Shown here in pieces: positions 42,116 through 52,192 of a DNA stretch of 64,000 nucleotides; within the stretch, counting starts at the first letter, position 1, and the number at the start of each line of letters is the position of its first letter. The translations under genes and the position numbers were made by a program. Origin of the DNA: an uncultured Saprospiraceae bacterium (lineage in GTDB: Bacteria > Bacteroidota > Bacteroidia > Chitinophagales > Saprospiraceae); assembly GCA_938016265.1 (NCBI GenBank), contig CALLWB010000039.1, forward strand, positions 62,001 through 126,000. The letters are read 5' to 3'. The notes under the pieces are model-generated. The model was given only the letters and a program-made list of their open reading frames with translations, had not been told where the DNA came from and searched no databases.

Positions 42116-42922
42116 ATGTATAGTAAAGATCTATTCAAGGACAAAATTATTGTGGTAACGGGTGGCCGAAGTGGTATCGGTTATGCAATAGCAAAACAAA
42201 TGTTGCAACTTGGAGCCAAAGTGACCATTTGCTCCAGAAAAGAAGAACCATTGGCTGCCGCAGCCAAGGAGTTACAGGCTTTCGGGGAGTGTGACTATAT
42301 GTCTTGCGATATTCGCCAAACAGAGCAGATTCAAGCATTGGCAAAACAAGTAAAAGAACGCCATGGCCGCCTTGACATTCTAATCAATAACGCTGGAGGA
42401 CAGTTTCCCGCACTAGCAGAATACATCAATGATAAAGGTTGGAATGCGGTTATTAATAATAATTTGAATGGTACGTTTTATATGACCCGCGAAATGGCGA
42501 ATGCCTTTTTTATTCCTCAAAAGGAAGGGACTATTGTAAATATTATCGCAGACATGCACCGAGGATTTCCCGGGATGATACACACGGGAGCAGCCAGAGC
42601 AGGAGTAGAAAACATGACAAAAACACTCGCACAAGAATGGAGTGATTTTAACATTAGAATCAACTGCGTGGCGCCTGGAATAATTGAGTCTTCTGGCCTC
42701 GACAATTATCCGCCGCCTGTAAAACAGATGTTTGATGAAGCAAGAGAGGGGATTCCCATGCGTCGATTTGGAAAAGTAGAAGACATCTCCAATGCAGTTT
42801 GTTTTTTAGCAAGCCCGCTATCCTCCTACATCACTGGAATTTCGATTTATGTAGATGGGGCGCAACACCTGAATTATGATAAGATGGGTTTGGCAAGAGT
42901 CATGCGCACCTTTATGGAATAA
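42116..42922 (+). CDS. SDR of the PECR / 2,4-dienoyl-CoA reductase type
   Basis: 268 residues with GGRSGIG cofactor loop and NNAGGQFP. In the catalytic segment the usual Tyr-x-x-x-Lys is replaced: the sequence reads HRGFPGMIHTGAARAGVENM, as in peroxisomal trans-2-enoyl-CoA reductase and 2,4-dienoyl-CoA reductases. NCVAPGIIESSG and the end motif ITGISIYVDGA are also typical. It probably reduces unsaturated fatty acyl-CoA with NADPH, which fits the acyl-CoA dehydrogenase gene close by. Divergent from the other SDR gene. Confidence 0.85.
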   Translation: MYSKDLFKDKIIVVTGGRSGIGYAIAKQMLQLGAKVTICSRKEEPLAAAAKELQAFGECDYMSCDIRQTEQIQALAKQVKERHGRLDILINNAGGQFPALAEYINDKGWNAVINNNLNGTFYMTREMANAFFIPQKEGTIVNIIADMHRGFPGMIHTGAARAGVENMTKTLAQEWSDFNIRINCVAPGIIESSGLDNYPPPVKQMFDEAREGIPMRRFGKVEDISNAVCFLASPLSSYITGISIYVDGAQHLNYDKMGLARVMRTFME

Positions 42923-43238
42923 AAATTTATTCATGTCCCACGTAGCGGTGAATTCATTCGCCTGCTGTGTTCAAGCAATATTTGGTGACATCTCCTTGAA
43001 TTGAAAAATTATCAAGATAAAAACCGTCCAAATTTGTTTTTTCTACTGTGAATTAACATTTTTGTGCGACTTCCACCTTAGTTTTAAAAAATCACCTTAT
43101 TCAGGAATTGTTTCGATCTAAGTTTAGTTGTAGGAAAAACGGTTTTAGAAAAATAATAATACTGGGAATGACGAATTCATTCTCCAAAAGTGAAGACTCG
43201 CAGAAAGCAACAAGCAACGCGGGCTAAAAAAATACACG
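42923..43238. other. Region between the SDR gene and thrS
   Basis: 316 bases without a gene. Near 43,170-43,200 (ATTCATTCTCC-AAAAGTGAAGACTCGCAG) there is a degenerate resemblance to the 60-bp intergenic repeat. No leader structure or clear promoter was found for thrS. Confidence 0.35.
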
Positions 43239-45164
43239 ATGATCAATATTACACTACCAGACGGTTCTATTCGTCAGTATGAAAAAGGAAGCTCCGCGAT
43301 GGACGTTGCGATGTCTATTAGCGAAGGGCTGGCGAGAAATGTACTTTCCGCAAAGGTGAATGGCGACGTACAAGACGCCAACCTGCCAATCAATGATGAT
43401 GCATCTATCCAGTTGTTGACCTGGAGAGAAGATGAAGGGAAGGCAACGTTCTGGCATTCTACGGCGCACCTGATGGCAGAAGCACTGGAGGCAACCTATC
43501 CAGGTATTAAACTGGCGATTGGCCCTTCGATTGAGAATGGGTTTTATTATGACATTGATCCAGGAGAAAACAAAATTTCAACGGACGATTTCAAGAAGAT
43601 TGAAGATAAAATGCTAGAGCTTGCCCGCCAGAAAAATGACTACGTCAGAAAGGAAGTAACAAAGGAAGAAGCAGTGGCTTATTTTACAGAGAAAGGTGAT
43701 GAGTATAAGCTGGAATTAATCGACGGGTTAGAAGACGGGACAATTACTTTTTATACTCAAGGGAATTTTACCGACCTATGCCGTGGGCCGCACATTGCGA
43801 ATACCGGTAGAATCAAGGCAGTAAAACTGTTGAAGGTAGCAGGTGCGTACTGGAAAGGGGACGAAAATCGCCAGCAGCTAACTCGTATTTATGGAGTGAG
43901 TTTTCCTAAACAAAAAGAACTTACCCAGCATCTTCACCTTCTGGAAGAAGCGAAAAAACGTGATCATAGAAAGTTGGGTAAAGAAATGGAATTGTTCATG
44001 TTTTCAGAAAGAGTAGGAGCAGGGCTGCCGATCTGGTTGCCAAAAGGAACCGCCCTCCGTGCTCGACTAGAGAATTTTCTGAAGGACGAGCAATTGAAAA
44101 GAGGCTATCAAGCAGTGATCACGCCACATATTGGAAAGAAAGAACTATACATGACTTCCGGCCACTATGAAAAATATGGAGAAGACAGCTTCCAACCAAT
44201 CAGTACGCCTAGAGAAGGGGAAGAGTTTTTACTAAAACCAATGAATTGCCCCCATCACTGCGAAATTTACGGGAACAAACCACACTCCTATAAAGAATTG
44301 CCCATCCGAATTGCAGAGTTTGGAACGGTCTACAGATATGAGCAAAGCGGTGAATTGCACGGACTGTCGCGTGTTCGCGGTTTTACGCAAGACGATGCAC
44401 ATTTGTTCTGTACGAAAGATCAGGTCAAGGAGGAATTCCTAAGTGTACTAGATTTAACGCAATACGTTTTGAGGAAAATGGGTTTTGAGGAGTTTACTGC
44501 GCAAATCTCCCTGCGAGATCCAGAGACCCCTGAAAAATATATAGGATCGAAGGACAATTGGGATTCAGCAGAACGCGCCATCATCGAAGCTACCCAAGAA
44601 GTTGGCTTAGAAACAACCACTGTGCTTGGAGAAGCAGCCTTCTACGGGCCTAAGCTCGATTTTATGATCAAAGATGCACTAGGCAGACGATGGCAGCTTG
44701 GAACCATCCAGGTAGACTACAACTTGCCAGAGCGATTTGAGTTGGAATATATTGGAGCAGACAACAAACCACATCGACCAGTGATGATCCACCGCGCGCC
44801 GTTTGGATCTATGGAGCGGTTTATTAGTGTGTTGATTGAGCATTGTGCTGGGAAATTTCCGTTGTGGTTGGCGCCGGAGCAGTTTGCAATTCTGCCAATT
44901 TCAGAACGGTTTAATGATTTTGCGAAGGAAGTGGAAGCGGAATTGGCTGCCCACGATATTCGAGGAGTGATTGATAGTCGCAATGAGAAAATCGGTCGGA
45001 AAATTAGGGATGCGGAAGTCAATAAGATTCCGTTGATGTTGGTCATTGGAGAGAAAGAGGTCGCAGAACGAAAATTAGCCATCCGACTGCAAGGGCAGGG
45101 CGATCAAGGCACAATGACTATTCCTGAGTTTGTAGATTACTTCAAAAAATTAGCTGCGGATTAA
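43239..45164 (+). CDS. thrS: Threonine--tRNA ligase
   Basis: 641 residues. TGS domain (1-60), editing domain with [12 protein letters not shown] (about 74-85) and TDLCRGPHI, class II core with [10 protein letters not shown] (zinc Cys), [51 protein letters not shown] and an anticodon-binding domain at the end ([12 protein letters not shown]). All expected motifs are intact. It is followed by an intrinsic terminator. Confidence 0.98.
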   Translation: MINITLPDGSIRQYEKGSSAMDVAMSISEGLARNVLSAKVNGDVQDANLPINDDASIQLLTWREDEGKATFWHSTAHLMAEALEATYPGIKLAIGPSIENGFYYDIDPGENKISTDDFKKIEDKMLELARQKNDYVRKEVTKEEAVAYFTEKGDEYKLELIDGLEDGTITFYTQGNFTDLCRGPHIANTGRIKAVKLLKVAGAYWKGDENRQQLTRIYGVSFPKQKELTQHLHLLEEAKKRDHRKLGKEMELFMFSERVGAGLPIWLPKGTALRARLENFLKDEQLKRGYQAVITPHIGKKELYMTSGHYEKYGEDSFQPISTPREGEEFLLKPMNCPHHCEIYGNKPHSYKELPIRIAEFGTVYRYEQSGELHGLSRVRGFTQDDAHLFCTKDQVKEEFLSVLDLTQYVLRKMGFEEFTAQISLRDPETPEKYIGSKDNWDSAERAIIEATQEVGLETTTVLGEAAFYGPKLDFMIKDALGRRWQLGTIQVDYNLPERFELEYIGADNKPHRPVMIHRAPFGSMERFISVLIEHCAGKFPLWLAPEQFAILPISERFNDFAKEVEAELAAHDIRGVIDSRNEKIGRKIRDAEVNKIPLMLVIGEKEVAERKLAIRLQGQGDQGTMTIPEFVDYFKKLAAD

Positions 45165-45184
45165 TTCCAAAAATAATAAATAAG

Positions 45185-45223
45185 AAAACCGGTTATTGAA
45201 TTGCTCGATAACCGGTTTTTTTT
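45185..45223 (+). terminator. thrS: Intrinsic terminator after thrS
   Basis: AAAACCGGTTAT/ATAACCGGTTTT, a perfect 12-bp stem with an 11-base loop and a run of Ts. Clear Rho-independent terminator. Confidence 0.95.
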
Positions 45224-45260
45224 GTGGTAGAATATCTCTAGGGCTAAACAATTTTTCCAT

Positions 45261-45294
45261 AAAAAAAGACTTCCCTGATCAAGGAAAGCCTTTT
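45261..45294 (-). terminator. Intrinsic terminator downstream of the LOG-family gene
   Basis: On the minus strand AAAAGGCTTTCC pairs with GGGAAGTCTTTT (12 pairs including G-T wobbles) across a short loop, followed by a T tract. About 110 bases beyond the stop. Confidence 0.65.
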
Positions 45295-45405
45295 CTTATA
45301 GTATTCTAAGTCAAACTATTAACTACTGGTGAATGGTCTAATTGCTGACAGGTCGTCTAATCGATCCACCATTAACCATTACACTATTTAACCAATAACC
45401 AACAG

Positions 45406-46143
45406 CTACTTCATCGTATAATTTGGACGTAGTCTTTTTGAATCATCAGAATAGAAATCATTGATGATTTGTATGACTTCGTCAGGATCGTCTGTACAGT
45501 GGAGTAGTTTGTTGTCATCTGAGCTAATGTTGTGGAATTTTTCATCCATGACATTTTTAACCCAGTCCTTTAGACCAGCCCAAAACTCAACTCCCATCAA
45601 AACGACAGGTACCATATCGATCTTTTTAGTCTGGATAAGTGTCAGTACTTCAAAAAGTTCGTCCATCGTACCGAAACCGCCCGGCAGAACAACAAATGCC
45701 TGCGCATATTTTACAAACATGACCTTACGAATAAAGAAATAATCGTAGTTCAGGTTTTTGTCAGGATCGATGTATGGATTGTGGCTTTGCTCAAAAGGCA
45801 ATTCGATGTTAAGACCAACCGATACCCCTTTGTTGAGGTGTGCGCCTTTGTTTCCTGCTTCCATGATGCCCGGACCGCCACCAGTGATGACTCCGTAGCC
45901 TTCCTGAGTAAGTCTTTTAGCCATATCCACGGCCATTTTGTAATGTGGGTGGTCTGGTTTTGTTCTTGCAGAACCAAATATCGAAACACAGGGATCAATT
46001 TTATTTAAACGCTCAAATCCTTCTACGAATTCGGCAATTACTTTAAACATGGTCCAGGAGTTTTCTCCTTTCAATTCGCTCCACTTTTTATGAGGTTTGA
46101 ATGGTGGTGCTTCGGACTCTTGAATTTTATTCATATCTATCAA
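45406..46143 (-). CDS. LOG-family protein (TIGR00730; lysine decarboxylase-like fold)
   Basis: 245 residues; the conserved motifs GGGPGIMEAGNKGA (88-101) and PGGFGTMDELFE (154-165) define the LOG family. Many members hydrolyse nucleoside 5'-monophosphates at the N-glycosidic bond (cytokinin riboside phosphate phosphoribohydrolase). The bacterial substrate here is not known. The start may be the Met at residue 4. Monocistronic in appearance. Confidence 0.92.
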   Translation of the reverse strand: MIDMNKIQESEAPPFKPHKKWSELKGENSWTMFKVIAEFVEGFERLNKIDPCVSIFGSARTKPDHPHYKMAVDMAKRLTQEGYGVITGGGPGIMEAGNKGAHLNKGVSVGLNIELPFEQSHNPYIDPDKNLNYDYFFIRKVMFVKYAQAFVVLPGGFGTMDELFEVLTLIQTKKIDMVPVVLMGVEFWAGLKDWVKNVMDEKFHNISSDDNKLLHCTDDPDEVIQIINDFYSDDSKRLRPNYTMK

Positions 46144-46260
46144 TTAATTTTATTTGAAGCTTTGTTTTTAAGAACTTTCGGAGTTCTTGTCAGAAAAAAC
46201 CTTTTTACAGCTCCTTGGTTATCAATTTGTACGCTCTCCTCTAATTTATCTCAAAGGGTC

Positions 46261-46299
46261 AAAAAGGTTGCCTAACCCTAAACGGCGGCAACCTTTTTG
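46261..46299 (-). terminator. Intrinsic terminator of the response-regulator gene
   Basis: AAAAAGGTTGCC and GGCAACCTTTTT, a perfect 12-bp stem around a 14-base loop with T runs on both strands. It follows the stop of the minus-strand regulator gene by 24 bases. Confidence 0.9.
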
Positions 46300-46322
46300 C
46301 TATAAACGCTCAAAAAGCGTAC

Positions 46323-47600
46323 TTATTTTTTTGTTTTAAATTTTTTATAATCTTCGGCCACATGCTTTTGCACATCTTCTAGATTGTCATATTGTTTATA
46401 TAGATCGCTCAATAATTTACGACTAGAGCTTCTAGTTGTTACATGATCCACGACATCTTTTTCTGTTATTTCCTTCTCACTAAAGATAATAAGTCGTTCT
46501 ACTACATTCCTCAACTCCCGGATATTACCAGTCCATTCTAATTCTGTCAACAGCTTTATGGCGCCTGGGGTTATTTTTTTCGGAGTCACTCCAGCTTCGC
46601 TGCAAATGGTCTTCATGAAATAATTTGTCAAAATTGGAATATCTTCCTTTCTATCTTTTAATGGTGGAACGATGATATTGACCGCTGCCAACCGGTGATA
46701 GAGATCAAGTCTGAAATTTTTATCATCAATCTCCGCCAGAAGATCTTTGTTTGTTGCAGAAATAACCCGAACGTCGACATTGATTTCCTTGTCTCCTCCT
46801 ACACGGGTGATTTTTTTAGCTTCCAGTGCTCTTAGTACTTTAGCCTGTGCGGAAGGATCCATGTCCCCGATTTCATCCAGGAATAAAGTCCCTCCATTGG
46901 CTTGCTCAAATTTGCCGATCCGTTGTTTGATGGCAGAGGTAAATGAACCTTTTTCGTGTCCAAAAAGCTCACTTTCTATTAGTTCTGAAGGAATTGCTGC
47001 ACAGTTTACTTCGACAATCGGTCCACTGGCGCGTTTGCTTTTTTCGTGAATCCATCTTGCGACCAACTCCTTACCTGATCCGTTGGGCCCTAGTATGAGA
47101 ACACGTGGTTCAAATGGGTGGTTGGCTGCTTTGTCAATTTTCTCTTTTACTTCTTTGATCCCTGCAGATTCGCCAATGATTTCCTGTGTTTTGGATTTTG
47201 AGACGCGTCTTTTGAGGACTTTAGTTTCAGTTATTAGATTTGATTTGTCCATCGCATTTCGAATGGTAATCAAAAGCCGGTTTAAATCTGGTGGTTTGGC
47301 AATATAATCGAAAGCGCCTTTTTTTACTGCTTCCACTGCTGTTTCGATGGTTCCGTGGCCAGAGATCATAACAACCGGGGTGTCAGGAGCTAGGATTTCG
47401 ATTCTTTCTAATGCTTCCATGCCATCCATCTTTGGCATTTTGATATCCATAATCACGATATCGTACTTATCTTTCTTCAACTGAACCAGTGCTTCCACCC
47501 CGTCCGCGGCTTCATCTACTTTGTATTTTTCAAATTCAAGAATATCCCGAAGGGTTCTTCGGATACTTGGTTCATCATCAACGATTAAAACTTTTGCCAT
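46323..47600 (-). CDS. Sigma-54-activator-type response regulator with altered GAFTGA loop
   Basis: 425 residues. Receiver domain with acidic pair Asp8/Asp9, phosphorylatable Asp52 (VIMDIKMP) and Lys102. AAA+ domain: Walker A GPNGSGKE (171-178), the sigma-54 contact loop GSFTSA (218-223) where GAFTGA is expected, Walker B GGTLFLDEIGD (236-246). The Fis-type helix-turn-helix usual at the C-terminus is not visible; the end is a basic helical stretch DLYKQYDNLEDVQKHVAEDYKKFKTKK. It therefore may act without site-specific DNA binding or with altered sigma partners. No histidine kinase is encoded next to it. Confidence 0.88.
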   Translation of the reverse strand: MAKVLIVDDEPSIRRTLRDILEFEKYKVDEAADGVEALVQLKKDKYDIVIMDIKMPKMDGMEALERIEILAPDTPVVMISGHGTIETAVEAVKKGAFDYIAKPPDLNRLLITIRNAMDKSNLITETKVLKRRVSKSKTQEIIGESAGIKEVKEKIDKAANHPFEPRVLILGPNGSGKELVARWIHEKSKRASGPIVEVNCAAIPSELIESELFGHEKGSFTSAIKQRIGKFEQANGGTLFLDEIGDMDPSAQAKVLRALEAKKITRVGGDKEINVDVRVISATNKDLLAEIDDKNFRLDLYHRLAAVNIIVPPLKDRKEDIPILTNYFMKTICSEAGVTPKKITPGAIKLLTELEWTGNIRELRNVVERLIIFSEKEITEKDVVDHVTTRSSSRKLLSDLYKQYDNLEDVQKHVAEDYKKFKTKK

Positions 47601-47627
47601 AATTATGCTTCTTTATTTTGCAGCCTG

Positions 47628-47635
47628 CAAATATA
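47628..47635 (-). promoter_or_regulatory. Possible -7 element (TATATTTG) of the response-regulator gene
   Basis: Fits TAnnTTTG; would give a leader of about 20 bases to the ATG at 47600. No TTG at ideal spacing. Confidence 0.4.
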
Positions 47636-47697
47636 GTTGTTTTTATATAAACTATTTTTTGGTGGTCAAAAAATGGAATAGATTGATCTATATTTAA

Positions 47698-48069
47698 CTA
47701 GTAATTTCCCACCGATAGCATGACCAATGTACAACCAACAACAATTTCCACGCCTTGTTCTTTTGCTTTTTTTGCAAGGACCGGATTTTCAGTACCCGGA
47801 TTAAAAATGATTCGTTTTGGTTGGAGACCTAATATGTAATCATAATAAGGTTCTTGCCTGGTAGGATTCAGGTATAAAGTGATGGTATGCACCTTTTCTA
47901 GTGCAGGCATTCCTTGTAGAATTTCTGCACCGTTTATATTTCCTATTCTTATTCCTACAGGAATAGTTTCAATATCATGTTTTTGTAATCTTGTCGTAGC
48001 AATGTGTGCATAACGAGTGGGATTTGTTGTTGCACCGAGCACCACAGTTTTTTTGCTTTGTTCCTCCAT
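47698..48069 (-). CDS. CoA-binding protein (CoA_binding_2, YccU-like)
   Basis: 123 residues forming a single Rossmann-type CoA-binding domain: VVLGATTNPTRYAHIATTRL at the front, TLYLNPTRQEPYYDYI in the middle, FNPGTENPVLAKKAKEQGVEIV near the end. Similar to the N-terminal domain of succinyl-CoA synthetase alpha; the family's role is unknown. Starts one base after the stop of the E2 gene, so it is very likely co-translated with it. Confidence 0.9.
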   Translation of the reverse strand: MEEQSKKTVVLGATTNPTRYAHIATTRLQKHDIETIPVGIRIGNINGAEILQGMPALEKVHTITLYLNPTRQEPYYDYILGLQPKRIIFNPGTENPVLAKKAKEQGVEIVVGCTLVMLSVGNY

Positions 48070-48070
48070 A

Positions 48071-49306
48071 TTATACCAGTAGACGAATAGGGTCTTCCAT
48101 CATTAGTTTAAAGGTTTTTAAGAATGCTGCTCCGGTTGCACCATCTACAACTCTATGATCACAACTTAATGTAACTTTCATAATATTACCTATGGCCAAT
48201 TGACCCTCTTTTACTACAGGTTGTTCTGTTATGGTCCCTACGGCCAAAATACAAGCATCTGGAGGATTAATGATGGCGGTGAATTCTTCGATACCCATCA
48301 TTCCAAGATTGGATATAGTAAAGGTGTTTCCTTGCATTTGTTCAGGGGCAATTCTTCGTTCTTTTGCTTTTCCTGCCAAATCTCTCACTTCTGCATTGAT
48401 TTGAGAGAGTGATTTGGTGTCTGCATTTCTGACTACAGGCACAAGCAATCCTTCTCCTACCGCGACAGCCACACCAATATTTACATTTCCGTTTACCCGG
48501 ATAAAGTCTCCAAACCAGGACGAATTTACAGCGGGATGTTGTTTGAGGGCAACAGCTGCGGCCTTCACAACAAGGTCATTAAATGATATTTTTTGAGGGG
48601 CAACTTCGTTAATTCGTTTTCTGGACTCCATTGCCTTATCCATGTTGATACTAATGGTCAAGTAAAAATGAGGTGCGGAAAATTTGCTATCTCCAAGTCG
48701 CTGAGCGATGATTCGTCGCATGCCTGTAACTGGATGATCAACGTCTTGTGCTGTTGGAGCCATTGCTACGGGAGCTGCTGTTGATCTTGGAGCCCCTTGT
48801 TGAAGTTGCGCTTCTATGTCTCGTTTTACGATTCTACCGTTTTCACCGGAACCTTTAAGGTTTGCTAGGCTGAGATTGTTGTCTTCCGCCATTTTGCGAG
48901 CAAGCGGTGAAGCTTTGATTCTGCTGTCTGTTGCAGCGGTTGCTTTTGGTTGTTCTGGTTGTGCAGTTTGGGTTTCTGCTACTACAGGAGCTGGTGCCTC
49001 TTCTTTTGTTGCTTGGCTTCCGTTGCTACTGCTGAGCGCTTTTTCGAGGAGCGGTTTGTAGTCTTCTCCTTTTTCTCCAATGACAGCGATCACTCCATCT
49101 ATAGGTGCAGCATTGCCTTCTTGTACATGAATGTGTAGTAAGGTTCCTTCCCAATAACTTTCTTGGACCATGACTGCCTTGTCTGTTTCTACTTCAAACA
49201 ATTCATCCCCTGCCTCTACTGAATCTCCAACACTTTTTAACCAGGCCACGATGAGGCCTTCTTTCATTGTGTCGCTTAACAAAGGCATTTTTATTATATC
49301 AGCCAT
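48071..49306 (-). CDS. Dihydrolipoamide acetyltransferase (E2) of a pyruvate/2-oxo-acid dehydrogenase complex
   Basis: Transfers the acetyl group from lipoamide to CoA. Domains: one lipoyl domain (1-80) with Lys43 in ETDKAVM, an Ala/Pro-rich linker, a peripheral subunit-binding domain (about 129-166, KASPLARKMAEDNN), and the catalytic domain ending DHRVVDGATGAAF with catalytic His384. The Bacteroidota PDH type is likely, but E1 and E3 are not in the window, so other 2-oxo acids cannot be excluded. Confidence 0.93.
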   Translation of the reverse strand: MADIIKMPLLSDTMKEGLIVAWLKSVGDSVEAGDELFEVETDKAVMVQESYWEGTLLHIHVQEGNAAPIDGVIAVIGEKGEDYKPLLEKALSSSNGSQATKEEAPAPVVAETQTAQPEQPKATAATDSRIKASPLARKMAEDNNLSLANLKGSGENGRIVKRDIEAQLQQGAPRSTAAPVAMAPTAQDVDHPVTGMRRIIAQRLGDSKFSAPHFYLTISINMDKAMESRKRINEVAPQKISFNDLVVKAAAVALKQHPAVNSSWFGDFIRVNGNVNIGVAVAVGEGLLVPVVRNADTKSLSQINAEVRDLAGKAKERRIAPEQMQGNTFTISNLGMMGIEEFTAIINPPDACILAVGTITEQPVVKEGQLAIGNIMKVTLSCDHRVVDGATGAAFLKTFKLMMEDPIRLLV

Positions 49307-49993
49307 GGTTTTCGAATTTTATACGATTATAGGAACATTAACAGTTATAAGTACAATTAAAACAGCTTTTAGTTTTGCTATTCTTTAAGAAGGATAAAGG
49401 TAAAAAAGTTATTTAATTATTAAAACAATTAACCGCATATATGGCTATTGTAGAAAGGAGATTTTGAAGTTCTTTTTCTTGGCGGTTTACGGTGTTGATA
49501 AACAGTTAGTTATAATGTGTCCTATTGGTTGAACAATATTTTGTCATCTTTGTTTATATGGAGGTACTATAGATAACAGTCAGTACACTAGCAATGGTTG
49601 GAGGGGAAAATTTATAAGAAAGGGATTTGGTATCTAGTGGAAAACGAAATATTGGTCAAAAACAAATATGAATTTTGGCTAAATTTTGATTGGCTGATTT
49701 TCTGCTAAAAAACACCATTTTTTTTCTTTTGTGACAGCTTAAAAAGCCTGCCATGAAATGTATTTTACAATAGGGCTAAAAAAATTGATCATTTGATAGA
49801 AATTGCCTATATTCATAAAAAATAATACCCCTTTAACATCTAAAAAATAAGTGACCTACTAAGAATTTGTAGTCTAATATTTTGGACAGCAAGATCGTTT
49901 AATGTTGAGCACTTGATTTTAAAACTATTTGTAGAAAAACCCCCTAAAACAAAAACGTAATTAAGAAAAAGGACACCGGAAAAGAAAAAGTAG
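49307..49993. other. Long intergenic region before recQ
   Basis: 687 AT-rich bases with no supported gene. A promoter-like site TTG-N17-CATCTTTG lies at 49525-49552 on the plus strand, over 430 bases upstream of recQ. Nothing else distinctive was seen; a small RNA or a long recQ leader is possible. Confidence 0.4.
49525..49552 (+). promoter_or_regulatory. Promoter-like site upstream of recQ
   Basis: TTG at 49525-49527 and CATCTTTG at 49545-49552 (one mismatch to TAnnTTTG), with 17-base spacing. It fits the Bacteroidota pattern but is far from recQ. Confidence 0.3.
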
Positions 49994-52192
49994 ATGATTG
50001 ATCTTAAAAACAACGTACACGTTTCACTAAAGGAATTTTTTGGATTTGATAGTTTCAAAGGTAAACAAGAAGAGATAATTTATAGTCTTCTGGCTAAAAA
50101 CGACACCTTCGTCATAATGCCGACAGGAGGGGGGAAGTCTCTTTGTTACCAACTTCCAGCACTGATGATGGAAGGGGTGGCAATTGTCATATCACCGCTC
50201 ATCGCATTGATGAAGAATCAAGTAGATTCTATCAGAGCGCATAGCAAAACGGATGATATTGCGCATTTCTTGAACTCCTCGCTGACAAAAACTCAGATAA
50301 AAGTAGTGAAATCTGATATCAGGGCAGGGAAAACAAAGATGTTGTTTGTCGCACCTGAGACATTAACGAAAGAAGAAAATATTGAATTCTTCAAAAGTGT
50401 GAAGATTTCTTTCGTCGCAGTAGACGAAGCACACTGTATCTCTGAATGGGGGCACGACTTCCGACCAGAATATCGTCGAATCAAAATAATGGTAGACAGC
50501 ATTGATAGTAAAATACCTATTATTGCGCTGACAGCTACCGCGACTCCTAAGGTTCGATCCGATATTGTCAAAAATTTGGCACTGGAAAATCCGAATGTAT
50601 TTATCTCCTCTTTCAATAGAGATAACCTCTATTATGAGATAAGACCCAAAGGGAAAAAAGAACAGGTGCTAAAAAGCATAGTAAAATATGTGAAAGACCA
50701 CGAGGGCAAATCAGGAATTATCTATGTTCAAAGTAGAAAATCTACAGAAGAAATAGCCGAATTCTTGCGGGTAAATGACGTCAGAGCCTTGCCCTATCAT
50801 GCCGGACTAGATGCAAAAACAAGATCCAAGACTCAAGATGATTTTTTGATGGAAGAAATTGAAGTCATTGTCGCTACCATTGCATTTGGAATGGGAATCG
50901 ACAAGCCTGACATTCGATTTGTCATCCATTACGATATACCAAAAAGTATAGAAAATTATTACCAGGAAACCGGTCGAGCTGGAAGAGATGGCATGGGAGG
51001 AGGTTGTCTAACCTATTATTCCTATAAAGATATTGCGAAACTCGAAAAATTTCTGAGGGATAAACCTGTAGCAGAAAGAGAGATGAGCACGCAACTTATG
51101 CACGAAATAATGGCCTATTCCGAAACGGCTTCCTGTCGAAGAAGATTCTTGCTACATTACTTCGGAGAGAATTTCGATGAAAGTCGATGCAATAAAATGT
51201 GTGACAATTGTCGACATCCAAAAGATAGAATCGAAGTGCAAACAGAAATGAAAAATGCACTGGATGTCGTCCACTCCCTTAATGAAAACAATAAAATAAA
51301 GGGAGTTATCGATATTCTGATGGGGGAAGAGACGAAAGAAATTATGGATTATGGCCACAACGAGTTGCCTGGTTTTGGTATCGGAAAAAGTAAAGACGTC
51401 TTATTTTGGGGGTCTGTCCTGCGACAAGCCCTGCTGAATAACTTCCTGATAAAAGAAGTGGAGAACTACGGAATATTGAAATTGACAGATCGGGGGAATA
51501 CTTTTAGAAGTAGACCGTGGCCAATTGAGATACCAATGAATACCAACTTTGATGATGTCGCTGATGATGGAGACGATTCCAGAGGAAAAGGTGGTGTATT
51601 GGATCCTATTCTGTTCAGACTGCTAAAAGATTTGCGTAAGCAGATTTCTAAAGAGAAAAAAGTGCCTCCCTTTGTGATTTTTCAAGACCCTTCATTGGAA
51701 GATATGACCATCCAATATCCGATCACAGTCGCCGATATGGCGAAAATTGTCGGAGTGAGTACTGGGAAAGCTTCTAGATATAGCAAGCCTTTCGCCGAGT
51801 TGATCGCTAATTATGTAGAGGACAATGATATTGAAAGACCTACGGAAATTGTAATCAAATCGATCGTCAATAAGTCTAGTCAGAAAGTAAACATTATTCA
51901 AAATATAGATCGCAAAATTCCAATTCATGATATTGCCGAAAACAATAGAATGTCTATGGACGAGTTGCTCCACGAGCTAGAAATGATTGTCGGCTCCGGC
52001 ACAAAACTCGATCTGGGATATTATATCGAAGAATACATCGATGAATATTCCGTCGAAGATATTTATGAGTATTTTATGGAAGCTGAAACCGATTCCGTCG
52101 AGCGTGCATTTGAAGTACTACAAGAAGATGACATCACCCTCGAAGAAATCAAAATTATGAGAATAAAATTTATGTCTGATATGGGGAATTAA
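49994..52192 (+). CDS. recQ: ATP-dependent DNA helicase RecQ
   Basis: 732 residues, unwinds DNA 3'-5' in recombination and replication-fork repair. Walker A MPTGGGKS (42-49), DEAH box at 144-147 followed by CISEWGHDFRPEY, motif VI with QETGRAGRDG, and the RQC zinc-binding cysteines (SCRRRFLLHYFGE...CNKMCDNC). The extended C-terminal part (about 480-732) contains winged-helix/HRDC-like and Asp/Glu-rich helical segments typical of Bacteroidota RecQ. Followed by a terminator. Confidence 0.96.
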   Translation: MIDLKNNVHVSLKEFFGFDSFKGKQEEIIYSLLAKNDTFVIMPTGGGKSLCYQLPALMMEGVAIVISPLIALMKNQVDSIRAHSKTDDIAHFLNSSLTKTQIKVVKSDIRAGKTKMLFVAPETLTKEENIEFFKSVKISFVAVDEAHCISEWGHDFRPEYRRIKIMVDSIDSKIPIIALTATATPKVRSDIVKNLALENPNVFISSFNRDNLYYEIRPKGKKEQVLKSIVKYVKDHEGKSGIIYVQSRKSTEEIAEFLRVNDVRALPYHAGLDAKTRSKTQDDFLMEEIEVIVATIAFGMGIDKPDIRFVIHYDIPKSIENYYQETGRAGRDGMGGGCLTYYSYKDIAKLEKFLRDKPVAEREMSTQLMHEIMAYSETASCRRRFLLHYFGENFDESRCNKMCDNCRHPKDRIEVQTEMKNALDVVHSLNENNKIKGVIDILMGEETKEIMDYGHNELPGFGIGKSKDVLFWGSVLRQALLNNFLIKEVENYGILKLTDRGNTFRSRPWPIEIPMNTNFDDVADDGDDSRGKGGVLDPILFRLLKDLRKQISKEKKVPPFVIFQDPSLEDMTIQYPITVADMAKIVGVSTGKASRYSKPFAELIANYVEDNDIERPTEIVIKSIVNKSSQKVNIIQNIDRKIPIHDIAENNRMSMDELLHELEMIVGSGTKLDLGYYIEEYIDEYSVEDIYEYFMEAETDSVERAFEVLQEDDITLEEIKIMRIKFMSDMGN

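Noticed and set aside
43020-43238. T-box or other tRNA-sensing leader before thrS
   Set aside because: No specifier loop or antiterminator/terminator pair was found, and T-box leaders are not typical of this phylum.
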